Shown here: one piece after another, positions 41,212 through 50,327 of the stretch
Numbering within the stretch: the first letter of the stretch is position 1
Layout of the letters: each line of letters opens with the position of its first letter
Assembly: GCF_051055405.1 (NCBI RefSeq)
Contig: NZ_CP167068.1
Span: 1,860,001 to 1,924,000 of the forward strand
Origin: Pseudolachnospira sp051055405
GTDB lineage: Bacteria; Bacillota; Clostridia; Lachnospirales; Lachnospiraceae
DNA length: 64,000 bases
Direction: 5' to 3'
Translations under genes and position numbers: made by a program
Notes under the pieces: model-generated
What the model was told of the DNA's origin: nothing
The model's database searches: none
What the model saw: the letters and a program-made list of their open reading frames with translations, nothing else

Positions 41212-41879
41212 TCGATCAGATACCCCATTCCCTTCTTGGTCGTAATAAAATCAGGTAAGCCTGCGGCCTCCAACTTATGGCGCAATCGGGTCATATTGAC
41301 GGTCAGGGTATTCTCATCCACATAACTATCCGTCTCCCACAATCTGGTCATCAATTTATCCCGGCTCACGGTCTTTCCCTTATTTTCCAGAAGCATCTGC
41401 AAAATCTTAAAATCGTTTCTCGTCAGGTTTACGGTTTCGTTCTGATAGGTCAAAGTCGCGTCGCTTATGTTTAAAATGGCGCCCCGATGCTCCAAAAGAT
41501 TCGATGGCGCGCCAAAATCATAGGCCCGGCGCAGCAAGGCCTGCACTTTTGCCGTCAACACCTCCCGGTCAAAAGGTTTCGCTAAAAAGTCGTCCCCGCC
41601 CATATTGACGGCCATCACCAGATTCATGTTGTCGGAAGCAGAAGAGAGAAATAAAATCGGTATCTGAGAAAGCTTCCGAATCTCCGTGCACCAATGATAG
41701 CCGTTAAAAAACGGCAGCATAATATCCAGGATAACCAGATGAGGCCCATAGGCGGCAAACTCCGATAAGACATTTTGAAAGTCCGATACCACACGGCATT
41801 CCAACCCCCAGGCCGTCAATTGTTTTTGAATGGCGGACGCAATGATCTCGTCATCCTCCACAAGAAAAATCTTATACAT
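41208..41879 (-). CDS. BceR-type response regulator
   Basis: A 223-aa OmpR-family regulator. The receiver domain starts YKIFLVEDDEIIASAIQKQL, with the phosphorylated Asp in HLVILDIMLPFF, the conserved Lys in DFLAKPFDRE, and a winged-helix output (RNDFKILQMLLENKGKTVSRDKLMTRLWE). ATG at 41879 follows AGGAGG; an earlier frame start is out of register with this. It probably activates the ATPase/permease operon through the TTACA-N4-TGTAA box. Confidence 0.95.
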   Translation of the reverse strand: MYKIFLVEDDEIIASAIQKQLTAWGLECRVVSDFQNVLSEFAAYGPHLVILDIMLPFFNGYHWCTEIRKLSQIPILFLSSASDNMNLVMAVNMGGDDFLAKPFDREVLTAKVQALLRRAYDFGAPSNLLEHRGAILNISDATLTYQNETVNLTRNDFKILQMLLENKGKTVSRDKLMTRLWETDSYVDENTLTVNMTRLRHKLEAAGLPDFITTKKGMGYLIE

Positions 41880-41892
41880 CGTGGCCTTCCTC

Positions 41893-42819
41893 CTACACTC
41901 TTTCACGGCCTCCCCGCTGGAAACGGCGGCGTATCTCCCGCTCTCCTTCCTGCAGCGCGGTCATCATCTGCTTCGCTTTCGGCGCGGCCATCTGCATCCA
42001 AGAAAGCTCTGTCTCCGTGCCTTTCCCATGGGGTACCTGCCAGGCCCCGGCGTCGCTTCCCAGCGCCAGCATCGCGCCCCGCTCCAACGCCATGCGAATA
42101 TTCTCCATATGAATCGCTGCGATTTCCCGCAGCACGCCGTCATCAAACCGTCCGCATCCGATCATATTCTGGCAAGGGGAAAGCGTCGGCACCCAAATGG
42201 TCTTCGACTCGGCCAGAGCCTGAATACATTCTTCATTCATGAACGCTCCATGCTCCAGGGAGTCTACTCCCGCCTCGATGACATCCAACACATTTCTTAC
42301 GCCGTTGGTATGGGCCATCACAGAAAAACCTTCCTCATGGGCAATTCGAATCATCTCCCGGATGGTATCTCGATCCAGACCCTCTTCCGTCAGTACGCCG
42401 ACCTTGGAAAAGTCAATCAAACCGCTGACCATAATTTTAATAAAATCCCCGTTTTTCCTCCGTACCTGATCGACTAGAGCCTGGTATTCGCTCATATGCT
42501 CAAATCCATAGCCTACGATTCCGCCATAATGGCCCTTTTTATGGATGGCAAACAGCGGCGTCCGGTATGTAATTCCATATGCTGGGGCAAGCTCTCTCGC
42601 ACGCTCTGAAACATGATAGGAATCCCCACCGTCCCGGAGAAAGGAAATCCCTCTGCCTTGATACTCCAGAAAACACTGGTGAATCACGTCGTCTACCACC
42701 GCTTCCCGGTGCTTTTCCACGGCATTTCGGTAATTTTCTCCGTCCATGATCACATGGATATGGCAATCCCCCAGTTTTTTGACTTCCGTCTTGAACTCCG
42801 GATCCATCTGAGTCCGCAT
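41893..42819 (-). CDS. Amidohydrolase-family protein
   Basis: A 308-aa TIM-barrel metal hydrolase. The metal-binding pattern is KLGDCHIHVIMDG (first His pair), FIKIMVSGLID (Lys as carbamate ligand), VMAHTNG (His), DSLEHGAF (His) and ALGSDAGAW (Asp). It lacks the N-terminal beta sandwich of longer relatives. It resembles imidazolonepropionase/prolidase-like members. It ends 13 bases before the response regulator start, so the regulator pair may be read from the same transcript. Confidence 0.85.
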   Translation of the reverse strand: MRTQMDPEFKTEVKKLGDCHIHVIMDGENYRNAVEKHREAVVDDVIHQCFLEYQGRGISFLRDGGDSYHVSERARELAPAYGITYRTPLFAIHKKGHYGGIVGYGFEHMSEYQALVDQVRRKNGDFIKIMVSGLIDFSKVGVLTEEGLDRDTIREMIRIAHEEGFSVMAHTNGVRNVLDVIEAGVDSLEHGAFMNEECIQALAESKTIWVPTLSPCQNMIGCGRFDDGVLREIAAIHMENIRMALERGAMLALGSDAGAWQVPHGKGTETELSWMQMAAPKAKQMMTALQEGEREIRRRFQRGGRERV

Positions 42820-42835
42820 TTCTCCACTCCGCTTT

Positions 42836-43882
42836 CTACGCCTGCGTTTTTATCGCTGCCGCGTCTGCTAAAAGTTCCTCCACCGCTTCTTCTTTTGTCG
42901 CCCAACTGGTGCAGAATCGCACCGCAATGTGCTCCTGATCCACTTCTTCCCAGATAGAAAAACTATATTTTTCGGACAACGCTTCGATCTGGGCAGGAGA
43001 AAGAATCAAAAACTGTTGGTTTGTCTGGGATTCGCAGAAAAACGAATACCCCAACTTCTGAAATCCATCTCGAATCTGCTCTGCCATCTGCACCGCATGG
43101 CGGGAAATCTTTAGATAAAGATCGTCGGTAAACAACGTATCGAACTGAATCCCTAAAAGCCTTCCCTTGGCCAGCATGCCCCCTTGCTGCTTTATCATAT
43201 AACGAAAATCCTTCTTTAGCGCCGAAGCCATGATCACAACGGCTTCTCCGAATAAAGCACCCACCTTGGTTCCGCCAATATAAAATACATCGCAAAGTTC
43301 CGCCAGCTCCCGGAAAGAAATATCGCTTCCCGAAGCGGCCATGCCATATCCCAAACGCGCTCCGTCTAAAAACAGCCACAGCCCCCACTCTTGACAAACC
43401 TTTCGGATCTCTTGAAGTTCCGCCAGAGAATACAAAGTACCGATCTCCGTCGGATGAGATAGGTAAACCATCCCCGGCTGCACGATATGTTCCTGGCTGG
43501 AATCCGTATAATGGGCCTGACAGGCCTCCTGGATTTGTCTGGCTGAAAGTTTTCCGTACTCTCCAGGAAGCGCCAACACTTTATGACCAGACGCCTCGAT
43601 GGCTCCAGTCTCATGGACGTTGATATGACCGCTCTCAGCGGAAAGCACGCCTTGATGGGGCCGAAGGGCGGCACGAATTACTGTTGCATTCGTCTGAGTT
43701 CCTCCGACCAAAAAGTGAACGTCTGCGTCCGCTCTGCCACAGAGATCCTGAATCTTCTTTCTCGCCTGCCCGCAGTAGAAATCCTCTCCGTATCCAGGCG
43801 TCTGCTCTTCATTGGTTTCCAGCAGACGCTTCATGATCTCCGGATGAGCTCCCTCCGTGTAGTCGCATTCAAATCTCCACAT
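42836..43882 (-). CDS. Low-specificity L-threonine aldolase
   Basis: A 348-aa PLP fold-type I enzyme that splits threonine/allo-threonine to glycine and acetaldehyde. It starts RFECDYTEGAHPEIMKRLLETNEEQTPGYGEDFYCG; the PLP-binding Lys is in YIGGTKVGALFGEAVV, the phosphate/ring contacts in SHPTEIGTLYSLAEL and LWLFLDGARLGYGMA. It ends 16 bases before the amidohydrolase gene, so the two are probably one unit. What links them biologically is not clear. Confidence 0.9.
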   Translation of the reverse strand: MWRFECDYTEGAHPEIMKRLLETNEEQTPGYGEDFYCGQARKKIQDLCGRADADVHFLVGGTQTNATVIRAALRPHQGVLSAESGHINVHETGAIEASGHKVLALPGEYGKLSARQIQEACQAHYTDSSQEHIVQPGMVYLSHPTEIGTLYSLAELQEIRKVCQEWGLWLFLDGARLGYGMAASGSDISFRELAELCDVFYIGGTKVGALFGEAVVIMASALKKDFRYMIKQQGGMLAKGRLLGIQFDTLFTDDLYLKISRHAVQMAEQIRDGFQKLGYSFFCESQTNQQFLILSPAQIEALSEKYSFSIWEEVDQEHIAVRFCTSWATKEEAVEELLADAAAIKTQA

Positions 43883-44061
43883 CGTTTTTCCCTCCCTTTA
43901 TAAGTTCACTATTTTTACACACTTTTTTCAAAATTCCCCCACAGGATACTGCTATGCTTGTCTTAATTGGAAGACAACCTTTTCGTTTTTCAATGTTCTG
44001 GAAAAGATGGTTCTCACACGAAACTCCCCTTCGCTCTTTTGCCATTCTTTTCCTGTACAAT
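43883..44061. other. Control region of the aldolase unit
   Basis: AT-rich, with no gene. TTGTCTT (43958-43964) and AAGACAA (43971-43977) form a perfect dyad with a six-base gap, about 75 bases above the aldolase start; it is a candidate operator for an unidentified repressor. Confidence 0.45.
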
Positions 44062-44188
44062 GAATTTCGCTAAGCGAAATTCTCGCGCCGAGCGCGGCCG
44101 CCATCGGCGGCATCTTCATTTCGCGCCCGTGTGCATCCTTAGCGGAGCGTTTCTTATTTCATGGGAAATTTCCCATGAAATAAGAAAC
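44062..44188. repeat. Dispersed palindromic repeat, copy 2
   Basis: It opens with a palindrome (GAATTTCGCT at 44062-44071, complement 44073-44082), passes through GCATCCTTAGCGGAGCG, and closes with a perfect 40-bp palindrome at 44149-44188 (half: GTTTCTTATTTCATGGGAAA). It shares structure and core with copies at 37066 and 51158. Confidence 0.85.
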
Positions 44189-44226
44189 CGCTGTGGGCCG
44201 GATCTGCGGCCTTTCACAGCGGTTTC
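44184..44226 (-). terminator. Terminator of the HPr-like gene
   Basis: On the minus strand GAAACCGCTGTG (44226-44215) pairs with CACAGCGGTTTC (44195-44184), with an inner GGCC pairing, followed by TTATTTC. It overlaps the end of repeat copy 2. Confidence 0.8.
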
Positions 44227-44237
44227 CTTTCCGGCAT

Positions 44238-44468
44238 TCAATCTACCGTACAAAATTCCATGTTATTTAACAACTCTTCACAGCCGTCCCCATAAATCTT
44301 CAAGTTCAGTTTTCGCTCAACGCCCAGACCAATGACGCCCAACAAAGACTTTGCATCTACCATTCGATTCCCACATTGAATATCCATATGATTCGGATAT
44401 CGTTCCGCCCAGCTCACAAATCTCTCTGCGTCTGCGACACTGCGGAATATAATTTTTGCTGTTTGCAT
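44238..44468 (-). CDS. HPr-like protein without the phosphorylated His
   Basis: A 76-aa protein of the HPr fold: an N-terminal strand (TAKIIFRSVADAERFVSW), then DIQCGNRMVDAKSLLGVIGLG, which matches the HPr Ser46 region, and KLNLKIYGDGCEELL. The His15 that carries phosphate in HPr is missing: the matching stretch reads SVADAERF. It may therefore be a regulatory (Crh-like) or unrelated binding protein. ATG at 44468 follows AGGAGG. Confidence 0.78.
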   Translation of the reverse strand: MQTAKIIFRSVADAERFVSWAERYPNHMDIQCGNRMVDAKSLLGVIGLGVERKLNLKIYGDGCEELLNNMEFCTVD

Positions 44469-44572
44469 CGTCGCATTCCTCCTCATGTAAACGGCCATCT
44501 TCTTTCAAGCAACGTTTTCCCATATCGTTTTTATAATTATGCTAATTAGAATACTCAAAAGCTCCGGCTTTG

Positions 44573-46594
44573 TCAACCATCCACGCCTATATTTTCACAT
44601 TTCTTAAGAAGTTTTTGCCAATCTGTCTCCGGAGCTTGACAAGTTCCATCGCAGCACAAATAGTAAGCCGTTCCCTCATTGGGAATGGGATACTCTCTGG
44701 TAAATGGCGCTATTTCTGCCAGCAAATCGGCATTCTCCGGCGTTTTGCGGATCACCGTCAAGTTTGGAAATGAATGAGCCGCCAGATATTCTAAAAAGTC
44801 CTTCGGCAGATCCGACGCGGAACAACAGATCAGTTCCCGAAAGGGCGATAGCGCCTGCTGCAAAGCCAATAAAGCAAAGCTATGCCCAGCAGAAGAACGT
44901 TTGCAGGATCCAGCCAAAAAGTGCAGTTGCCGGTCAGCAGCCTCCTGATGTTCCACTTCTCCCGTATAATGAGCCAGACGAAGCCAAACCAGACCAGCCA
45001 CAGAATTTCCGGAAGGCAACGCTCCATCGTAGGTTTCTTTTGGCCGGGCGATCAGCTTCTCCGAGTCAAAGGCCGTCTGAAAATAACCTCCATGTTCCGA
45101 ATCTTCAAACCACTCCTTCATCTGGCAAGCGTAAAATACGGCTTGTGCCAAATAGGAAGCCTCCAACGTAGCGTCATAAAGCTCCAAAAGTGCGAAAACA
45201 TAAACTGCATAATCGTCCAGTTGGCCATCATAAGCTGCTTCGCCCTCTCTCCACCGCAAAGACAGACGCCCATTCTCATTTGTCATATTTTTTGCAATAA
45301 AGTCCTGGCATTGCCGTGCGGCATCTTGATAGCGCAATTCTCCCAAAACCTTTCCCGCTCTCGCGAACGCAGCAATGGCCCAGCCATTCCAGGAAAGCAG
45401 CACCTTATCGTCCTTGTGCAAACGGGTTCTTTTCCTGCGATATTCCCGCAAACGTTGCAATTCGGGGCTGTCGTCTGCCAATGGAGCTTCTCCTCTCAAA
45501 ATACGATTGGGAATACTTTTTCCCTCGAAATTTCCTTCCCGCGTAATATCATATCGGCGGCAAAACGCCTTACCCTTTTCCTTCCCGAATAACTCACAAA
45601 TCTCATCCGGTGTAAACACATAGTACTTTCCTTCCACTCCATCACTGTCCGCATCCTGGCCGGAAGCAAACCCGCCCTCCGTTTCCGCCAGATCGCGCAG
45701 CAAGTAATCTAACGTTCTTTGGACAACGTCGGCGTATCTCTCCTTTCCTGTCATTTGATAGGCTTCCAAGTACGCCAGGGCCAACAGCGCGTTGTCATAG
45801 AGCATTTTCTCAAAATGAGGAACCAGCCACGAATCGTCTGTGGAATAGCGGGAAAAACCGCCCCCAATCTGATCGCAGATTCCACCCCGTTCCATCGCGT
45901 CCAACGTATTCTCTACCATATTTTTCGAGCTCTCTTCCTGTCGGAACAAGGAATATTGCAGCAAAAACAGCAGATTATGGGGAGTCGGGAACTTGGGCGC
46001 AGCCCCAAAACCACCCCACTTTTGGTCATATTGGTTTAAAAAAAAGGCAAACCCCTGATCCAGAAGGGATGCGTCCGGCGTCCCTGGCAAAAATTCCTCA
46101 TTCCCTGCCGCGGCATCCGCAATCCGCTCTCCGTCCCGGACCAGGGCTTCCGAATCTTTTTTCCAGAGAATCGCTACATGTTTTAATAATTCGATCAGAC
46201 CAGGCCGCCCATAGCGGCTTTTCTTTGGAAAGTAGGTTCCCGCAAAAAATGGCTTTTGCTCCGGCGTCAAAAAGACGGTAAGGGGCCATCCTCCAGATCC
46301 TGTCAAAAGCTGACAAACGTTCATATAGACAGCGTCCACATCCGGACGCTCTTCACGGTCTACCTTAATACTGATAAAATCGCGGTTTAAAATCGTCGCT
46401 ACCTCTTCATCCTCAAAGGACTCATGGGCCATTACATGACACCAATGGCAGGTGGAGTAACCCACGCTGAGAAACACGGGTTTATTTTCCTCTTTTGCTT
46501 TTTGAAATGCAGCCGCTCCCCAGGGATACCAATCCACTGGGTTTTCCCTATGCTGAATCAGATACGGGGATTTTTCTTTTTCCAGATGATTCAT
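44573..46594 (-). CDS. DUF255 thioredoxin-domain protein (YyaL/SSP411-like)
   Basis: A 673-aa cytoplasmic protein. The N-terminal thioredoxin-like domain has SVGYSTCHWCHVMAHESFEDEEVATILN, with the CxxC. A catalytic-looking (alpha/alpha)6 barrel like that of N-acylglucosamine 2-epimerases follows (GGFGAAPKFPTPHNLLFLLQYS and GGGFSRYSTDDSWLVPHFEKMLYDNALL). The function is not known; sugar epimerisation has been suggested for relatives. ATG at 46594 has AGGAG upstream; the longer frame runs back over the MerR gene. Confidence 0.88.
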   Translation of the reverse strand: MNHLEKEKSPYLIQHRENPVDWYPWGAAAFQKAKEENKPVFLSVGYSTCHWCHVMAHESFEDEEVATILNRDFISIKVDREERPDVDAVYMNVCQLLTGSGGWPLTVFLTPEQKPFFAGTYFPKKSRYGRPGLIELLKHVAILWKKDSEALVRDGERIADAAAGNEEFLPGTPDASLLDQGFAFFLNQYDQKWGGFGAAPKFPTPHNLLFLLQYSLFRQEESSKNMVENTLDAMERGGICDQIGGGFSRYSTDDSWLVPHFEKMLYDNALLALAYLEAYQMTGKERYADVVQRTLDYLLRDLAETEGGFASGQDADSDGVEGKYYVFTPDEICELFGKEKGKAFCRRYDITREGNFEGKSIPNRILRGEAPLADDSPELQRLREYRRKRTRLHKDDKVLLSWNGWAIAAFARAGKVLGELRYQDAARQCQDFIAKNMTNENGRLSLRWREGEAAYDGQLDDYAVYVFALLELYDATLEASYLAQAVFYACQMKEWFEDSEHGGYFQTAFDSEKLIARPKETYDGALPSGNSVAGLVWLRLAHYTGEVEHQEAADRQLHFLAGSCKRSSAGHSFALLALQQALSPFRELICCSASDLPKDFLEYLAAHSFPNLTVIRKTPENADLLAEIAPFTREYPIPNEGTAYYLCCDGTCQAPETDWQKLLKKCENIGVDG

Positions 46595-46667
46595 CTTCTT
46601 CTCCTGTCGATGCGCTAAACTTGCGGTTTCTCTTATCGTTTCCAGGTCTGGAAAAATTATACTCCCC

Positions 46668-47495
46668 CTACGCATCTTCGCTGCGGACTGGTATTTCAAT
46701 CTGCACGATATAATCTTCTATTTTATCAACCACATTTTCATTAATTCCCATTTCATAGGAAAATCCAGACAAGATCAGTTTCTGCGCTTTGGCATAAGCC
46801 AGTATCTCTTCATATCTGTCTGGAATCCGCTCCCAATCTCCCTTATGAAAAGCTCTCACATATTTTCCTTGAGGCTGTATATGCAGCCCGGTTTTCTGTA
46901 TAGGAAACGGGATTTCAATAAACATCTTACCATAATCATCAAACTTTCCTTGATATAGACGGTCGACAGAAATCATCGACCCATAGGAAGCGTCGTGTAG
47001 ACGGTGCAGCTGATATTTCCTTGTTTCCGCCGTAATTAATTCCACTGCCTTCTCAAAAGAAATGTCCTTGTTTATATCCACTGTCACCAGACAACGTTCT
47101 TCTTTTTCCACCAGGCAAATTTCGGATAGATCCATCGTCAATAAGGTACGCATATTTTGGTGATGGTTGGATAATGTTTTTCTAACCGCTTTTAAATGAG
47201 CAATATGCTCATCCAATTCTGTTATTTTTTTGCCCAAAAGGCATTCCAGGCTTGCGGCGGAACGATTTTTCATAAAAGTCTGTATCTCATCTATGGACAC
47301 ATCCAATTCCCGTAACAATAAAATCGTTTCTAGAATAGAGCTTTGAGAATAATGATAATAGCGATATCCATTTTCCGGGTGAATCATATAGGGGTGAAAC
47401 AGGCCGATTTCATCATACCACATCAATGTCTTTTTATTGATTCCATGCATATTTGCAAACTGGCCTATCGTAAGTAACTTCTTTTTTTGATTCAT
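46668..47495 (-). CDS. MerR-family transcriptional regulator with effector domain
   Basis: A 275-aa activator. The MerR HTH is KKLLTIGQFANMHGINKKTLMWYDEIGLFHPYMIHPENGYRYY, followed by a dimer helix and a GyrI-like effector-binding domain (residues about 120-275). It is divergent from a MATE pump with a 19-base promoter spacer containing a dyad, so it probably activates the pump in response to the compound it binds. The compound is unknown. Confidence 0.9.
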   Translation of the reverse strand: MNQKKKLLTIGQFANMHGINKKTLMWYDEIGLFHPYMIHPENGYRYYHYSQSSILETILLLRELDVSIDEIQTFMKNRSAASLECLLGKKITELDEHIAHLKAVRKTLSNHHQNMRTLLTMDLSEICLVEKEERCLVTVDINKDISFEKAVELITAETRKYQLHRLHDASYGSMISVDRLYQGKFDDYGKMFIEIPFPIQKTGLHIQPQGKYVRAFHKGDWERIPDRYEEILAYAKAQKLILSGFSYEMGINENVVDKIEDYIVQIEIPVRSEDA

Positions 47496-47507
47496 TTTTA
47501 ATTCTCC

Positions 47508-47538
47508 TTGACCATCCAGTTACTGTATGGTTTATCAT
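47508..47538 (+). promoter_or_regulatory. MerR-type promoter of the MATE pump
   Basis: TTGACC (47508-47513) and TATCAT (47533-47538) are separated by 19 bases. The spacer is covered by an almost perfect 21-bp dyad (47511-47531; arms ACCAT/ATGGT and CAGT/ACTG). MerR regulators activate such over-spaced promoters by twisting the DNA. Confidence 0.8.
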
Positions 47539-47580
47539 ATGATATATCCGATGATAAAACAAGATAAAGGAGAAAAATTT

Positions 47581-48912
47581 ATGGAAAATCCTACGGTATA
47601 CGACAAACCGGTGACGTTCAAAAACATTTTGACCTTTGCCATTCCAACCATTGCCATGACCGTGTTTATGTCTTTCTATACTATGGTCGACGGCCTGTTT
47701 GTCTCCAACCTGATCAGCACGGACGCACTGTCTGCCATCAATCTGACTGCGCCGGTCATTCAGTTTGTAACCGCCATTTCTACCATGCTGGCAACCGGAG
47801 GCAGCGCTGTCATTATGAAAAAGATGGGGGAACAAAAGGCAGAAGAAGCAAAGGAAGATTTTACATCTCTGATTCTAACAAACGTTGTTGTTGGATTTCT
47901 CATGTGCGGGCTAGGATATCTGGCTATGGATCCGCTCCTTTCCATCATGCACCTATCAGCAGATGTGTCCGGCTACTGCCAGGAATATTTAAGCTGCTAC
48001 TTGCCATTTACGGTTCCTATCCTGCTTATGAACAACTTTACTCTCTATATGATCGCAAGCGATAAAGCGGCTCTTTCCCTCATTTGTTCGGTAACGGGCG
48101 GCCTTTCCAATATGATACTCGACTACCTATTTATCGCTGTTTTTGATATGGGAATTGGCGGCGCGGCAGTTGCCACAGGCCTCGGCTATTCGGTAACCGC
48201 TATTGTTGGATTGTTTGTTTTCAGCTGCAAAACAAATCTTCTGCATTTTAAAAAGCCAGTTTTTCGTCTGAAAGTCCTTGCCCACGCCGCCTCCAATGGG
48301 TGTTCGGAAATGGCGACCGCATTTGTCACCGGAATCATCACGCTGATGTTTAACTGGACCATGCTGCGATATGTAGGAGAAAACGGAGTCGCCGCCATCA
48401 CGATTATCATGTACGTTCTTATTTTTTCCAGTTCTCTGTACACTGGTTATTCTTATGGGGTCGCTCCGATGATCAGCTTTTTCTATGGTTCCCAAAACCA
48501 GAAAAAACTAAAAAAACTGATTACTGACAGTTTAAAAATCATTGCCGTTATTTCTGTCTTGACAGCCGCCCTTTCTCTTATTCTTACCAAGCCCTTGGTA
48601 GCTGTATTCGCCCGCCCGAACAATCCTGTATACGGCCTCGCGATCACAGGAAACCGAGTATGTACGTTGGCGCTGCTTTTTATCGGCTTTAATATTTTTG
48701 CCAGCGGGATGTTTACCGCGCTGTCCAACGGAGTTGTCTCAGCTATTTTGGCTTTCTCGCGTTCCTTTGTTTTCATGCTCATTACCATGCTGATACTTCC
48801 CGCTATTTTAGGGGTAAATGGAATCTGGCTGGCAACGCCGGCAGCGGAATGGATGGCGCTCCTTTTATCGCTGGGAATGTTCCTGAAATACCGAAAAAAA
48901 TATCTGTACTAA
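47581..48912 (+). CDS. MATE-family efflux transporter, MerR-controlled
   Basis: A 443-aa pump with about twelve helices. VTFKNILTFAIPTIAMTVFMSFYTMVDGLFVSNLI, then SAINLTAPVIQFVTAISTMLATGGSAVIMKKMGEQK is the MATE N-terminal half; LKVLAHAASNGCSEMATAFVTGI starts the second. Start at 47581 with AAAGGAG upstream. The divergent MerR gene and its promoter architecture indicate drug-induced expression. It is convergent with the 48932 gene. Confidence 0.92.
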   Translation: MENPTVYDKPVTFKNILTFAIPTIAMTVFMSFYTMVDGLFVSNLISTDALSAINLTAPVIQFVTAISTMLATGGSAVIMKKMGEQKAEEAKEDFTSLILTNVVVGFLMCGLGYLAMDPLLSIMHLSADVSGYCQEYLSCYLPFTVPILLMNNFTLYMIASDKAALSLICSVTGGLSNMILDYLFIAVFDMGIGGAAVATGLGYSVTAIVGLFVFSCKTNLLHFKKPVFRLKVLAHAASNGCSEMATAFVTGIITLMFNWTMLRYVGENGVAAITIIMYVLIFSSSLYTGYSYGVAPMISFFYGSQNQKKLKKLITDSLKIIAVISVLTAALSLILTKPLVAVFARPNNPVYGLAITGNRVCTLALLFIGFNIFASGMFTALSNGVVSAILAFSRSFVFMLITMLILPAILGVNGIWLATPAAEWMALLLSLGMFLKYRKKYLY

Positions 48913-48931
48913 ATGCTTCTCCCGATACCAT

Positions 48932-50218
48932 CTACTTTCGTCGATTCCGCACGGCGACTGCCATAATTAAGGTCAACGCTGCTGTGGTTAAAACGGTTGA
49001 AATCCAAATCAAAACATCTCCGCCCGAAAGTATCTGGACAATAGACAGCACAGAGGCAAGAATCGATATAATGCCAAAAACAGTGATGATGTTAATCACC
49101 GTCTCACTGCGGGTTCGTTCAATTTCCATCTGGTGTTCTGTTAAAATATTTAATTTATTACTGATATCCTGAATTGCCACGGAAATATCATTGACCTCCA
49201 ACAGGTACGCGTAGATTTGCTTCACGTTATGCCAACGCGAAAGATTGGCCGGCGTTACCGTCCCAAATGCCTGAAATTGCAGCATCACGTTTTTTAAAGC
49301 TTTTAAACTCCTGCTCTCTCCCTTGTCCAATCGGGTGATCAATTCCGTAAAACGCAGGCAAGTGTATTTTTCATAAAGCGACAAAAGAACCACAGGAAGG
49401 CCGTCGTTGGCCTGAGCTTCTTTTTCTGCCTCAAAATCCATAGCTTCATCCGCCACCACATAGGAGATCGTCTGCGAAGCGACGCAGCATCCCCAGCGAT
49501 ACGTATGAAGGCTTTGGTTCTTCACGCCATAAACGTAACGGATATCTTCCTCGGACATATCTTCAATGGGAGTATCCAAAGGCATCATTTTATGGAGATG
49601 AAAGGTAATGCGCTGCATCTCATCCAATGTGTCGAACCGCTTTGGTACTAACGCAAATATATAGGCATAGGCGTCCAGCAGAAAAGAAGAATCCCCATCA
49701 AAAAATTTGCGAAGGCCAAGCGACGCACAGAAATCCGACAACCAGCTTTCCATTGAAAATGGATGCTCCATCCCTGCTTTGTCTATCCAGGAAAACTTCG
49801 CGTTACTGTAGGCATATCCGGGATTACAGATAGCCATAAGGGCTTCCATCTGCAAAAAAGAGAGACTTAGACATAGAAAGGCAACCTGTGTGTGAAAAAT
49901 ATATAGATAGGAATCGGTCAGTTCAAAGTCATAGGCATTCCCGCCTTCCGAAACTTGGAATGTCTGGGAGCGCATGGATTCTGATGCATCGCAGAGTCCC
50001 GCAACAAGATGCGAACATCCGACCGTATAACAGGCTCCAATCGCCGCCTCATTGCGCCGATCAAACATCGCCTTGATATTTTCATTCAGATCCATCGTAT
50101 GTAACGGCCTATAATCCCCTATTTGTTCCAGCCGTGTACGTTCCAATGAATCCTTATCATATTTTAAAGGAATAACCAAAAAACTGCCGTATCGTGTTTG
50201 ATTCTTCTGTTCCATCAT
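48932..50218 (-). CDS. Unrecognised membrane protein with CorA-like tail
   Basis: A 428-aa protein of no family I can name. The N-terminal 330 residues look soluble (SFLVIPLKYDKDSLERTRLE, then NPGYAYSNAKFSWIDKAGMEH and many aromatic residues). A coiled segment (ISVAIQDISNKLNILTEHQMEIERTRSE) precedes two C-terminal helices (IITVFGIISILASVLSIVQIL and VLIWISTVLTTAALTLIMAV). The two-helix end resembles the topology of CorA-type proteins but lacks the GMN signature. ATG 50218 is chosen for spacing from GGGGAGG. Confidence 0.6.
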   Translation of the reverse strand: MMEQKNQTRYGSFLVIPLKYDKDSLERTRLEQIGDYRPLHTMDLNENIKAMFDRRNEAAIGACYTVGCSHLVAGLCDASESMRSQTFQVSEGGNAYDFELTDSYLYIFHTQVAFLCLSLSFLQMEALMAICNPGYAYSNAKFSWIDKAGMEHPFSMESWLSDFCASLGLRKFFDGDSSFLLDAYAYIFALVPKRFDTLDEMQRITFHLHKMMPLDTPIEDMSEEDIRYVYGVKNQSLHTYRWGCCVASQTISYVVADEAMDFEAEKEAQANDGLPVVLLSLYEKYTCLRFTELITRLDKGESRSLKALKNVMLQFQAFGTVTPANLSRWHNVKQIYAYLLEVNDISVAIQDISNKLNILTEHQMEIERTRSETVINIITVFGIISILASVLSIVQILSGGDVLIWISTVLTTAALTLIMAVAVRNRRK

Positions 50219-50302
50219 CAACATTTTCCTCCCCTGTTTCCGTGTCTTTCATTATAACAGGTAGGGATTTGCCTGACAAGACGGAGAGGCGATACGACAA
50301 TT

Positions 50303-50327
50303 TTTGCAGGTGTTATTCACCTGCAAA
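50303..50327 (-). terminator. Hairpin over the DUF421 stop codon
   Basis: On the minus strand TTTGCAGGTG (50327-50318) pairs with CACCTGCAAA (50312-50303), loop AATAA holding the stop codon. The following AATTG is a poor U-tract, so termination may be partial. Confidence 0.5.
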
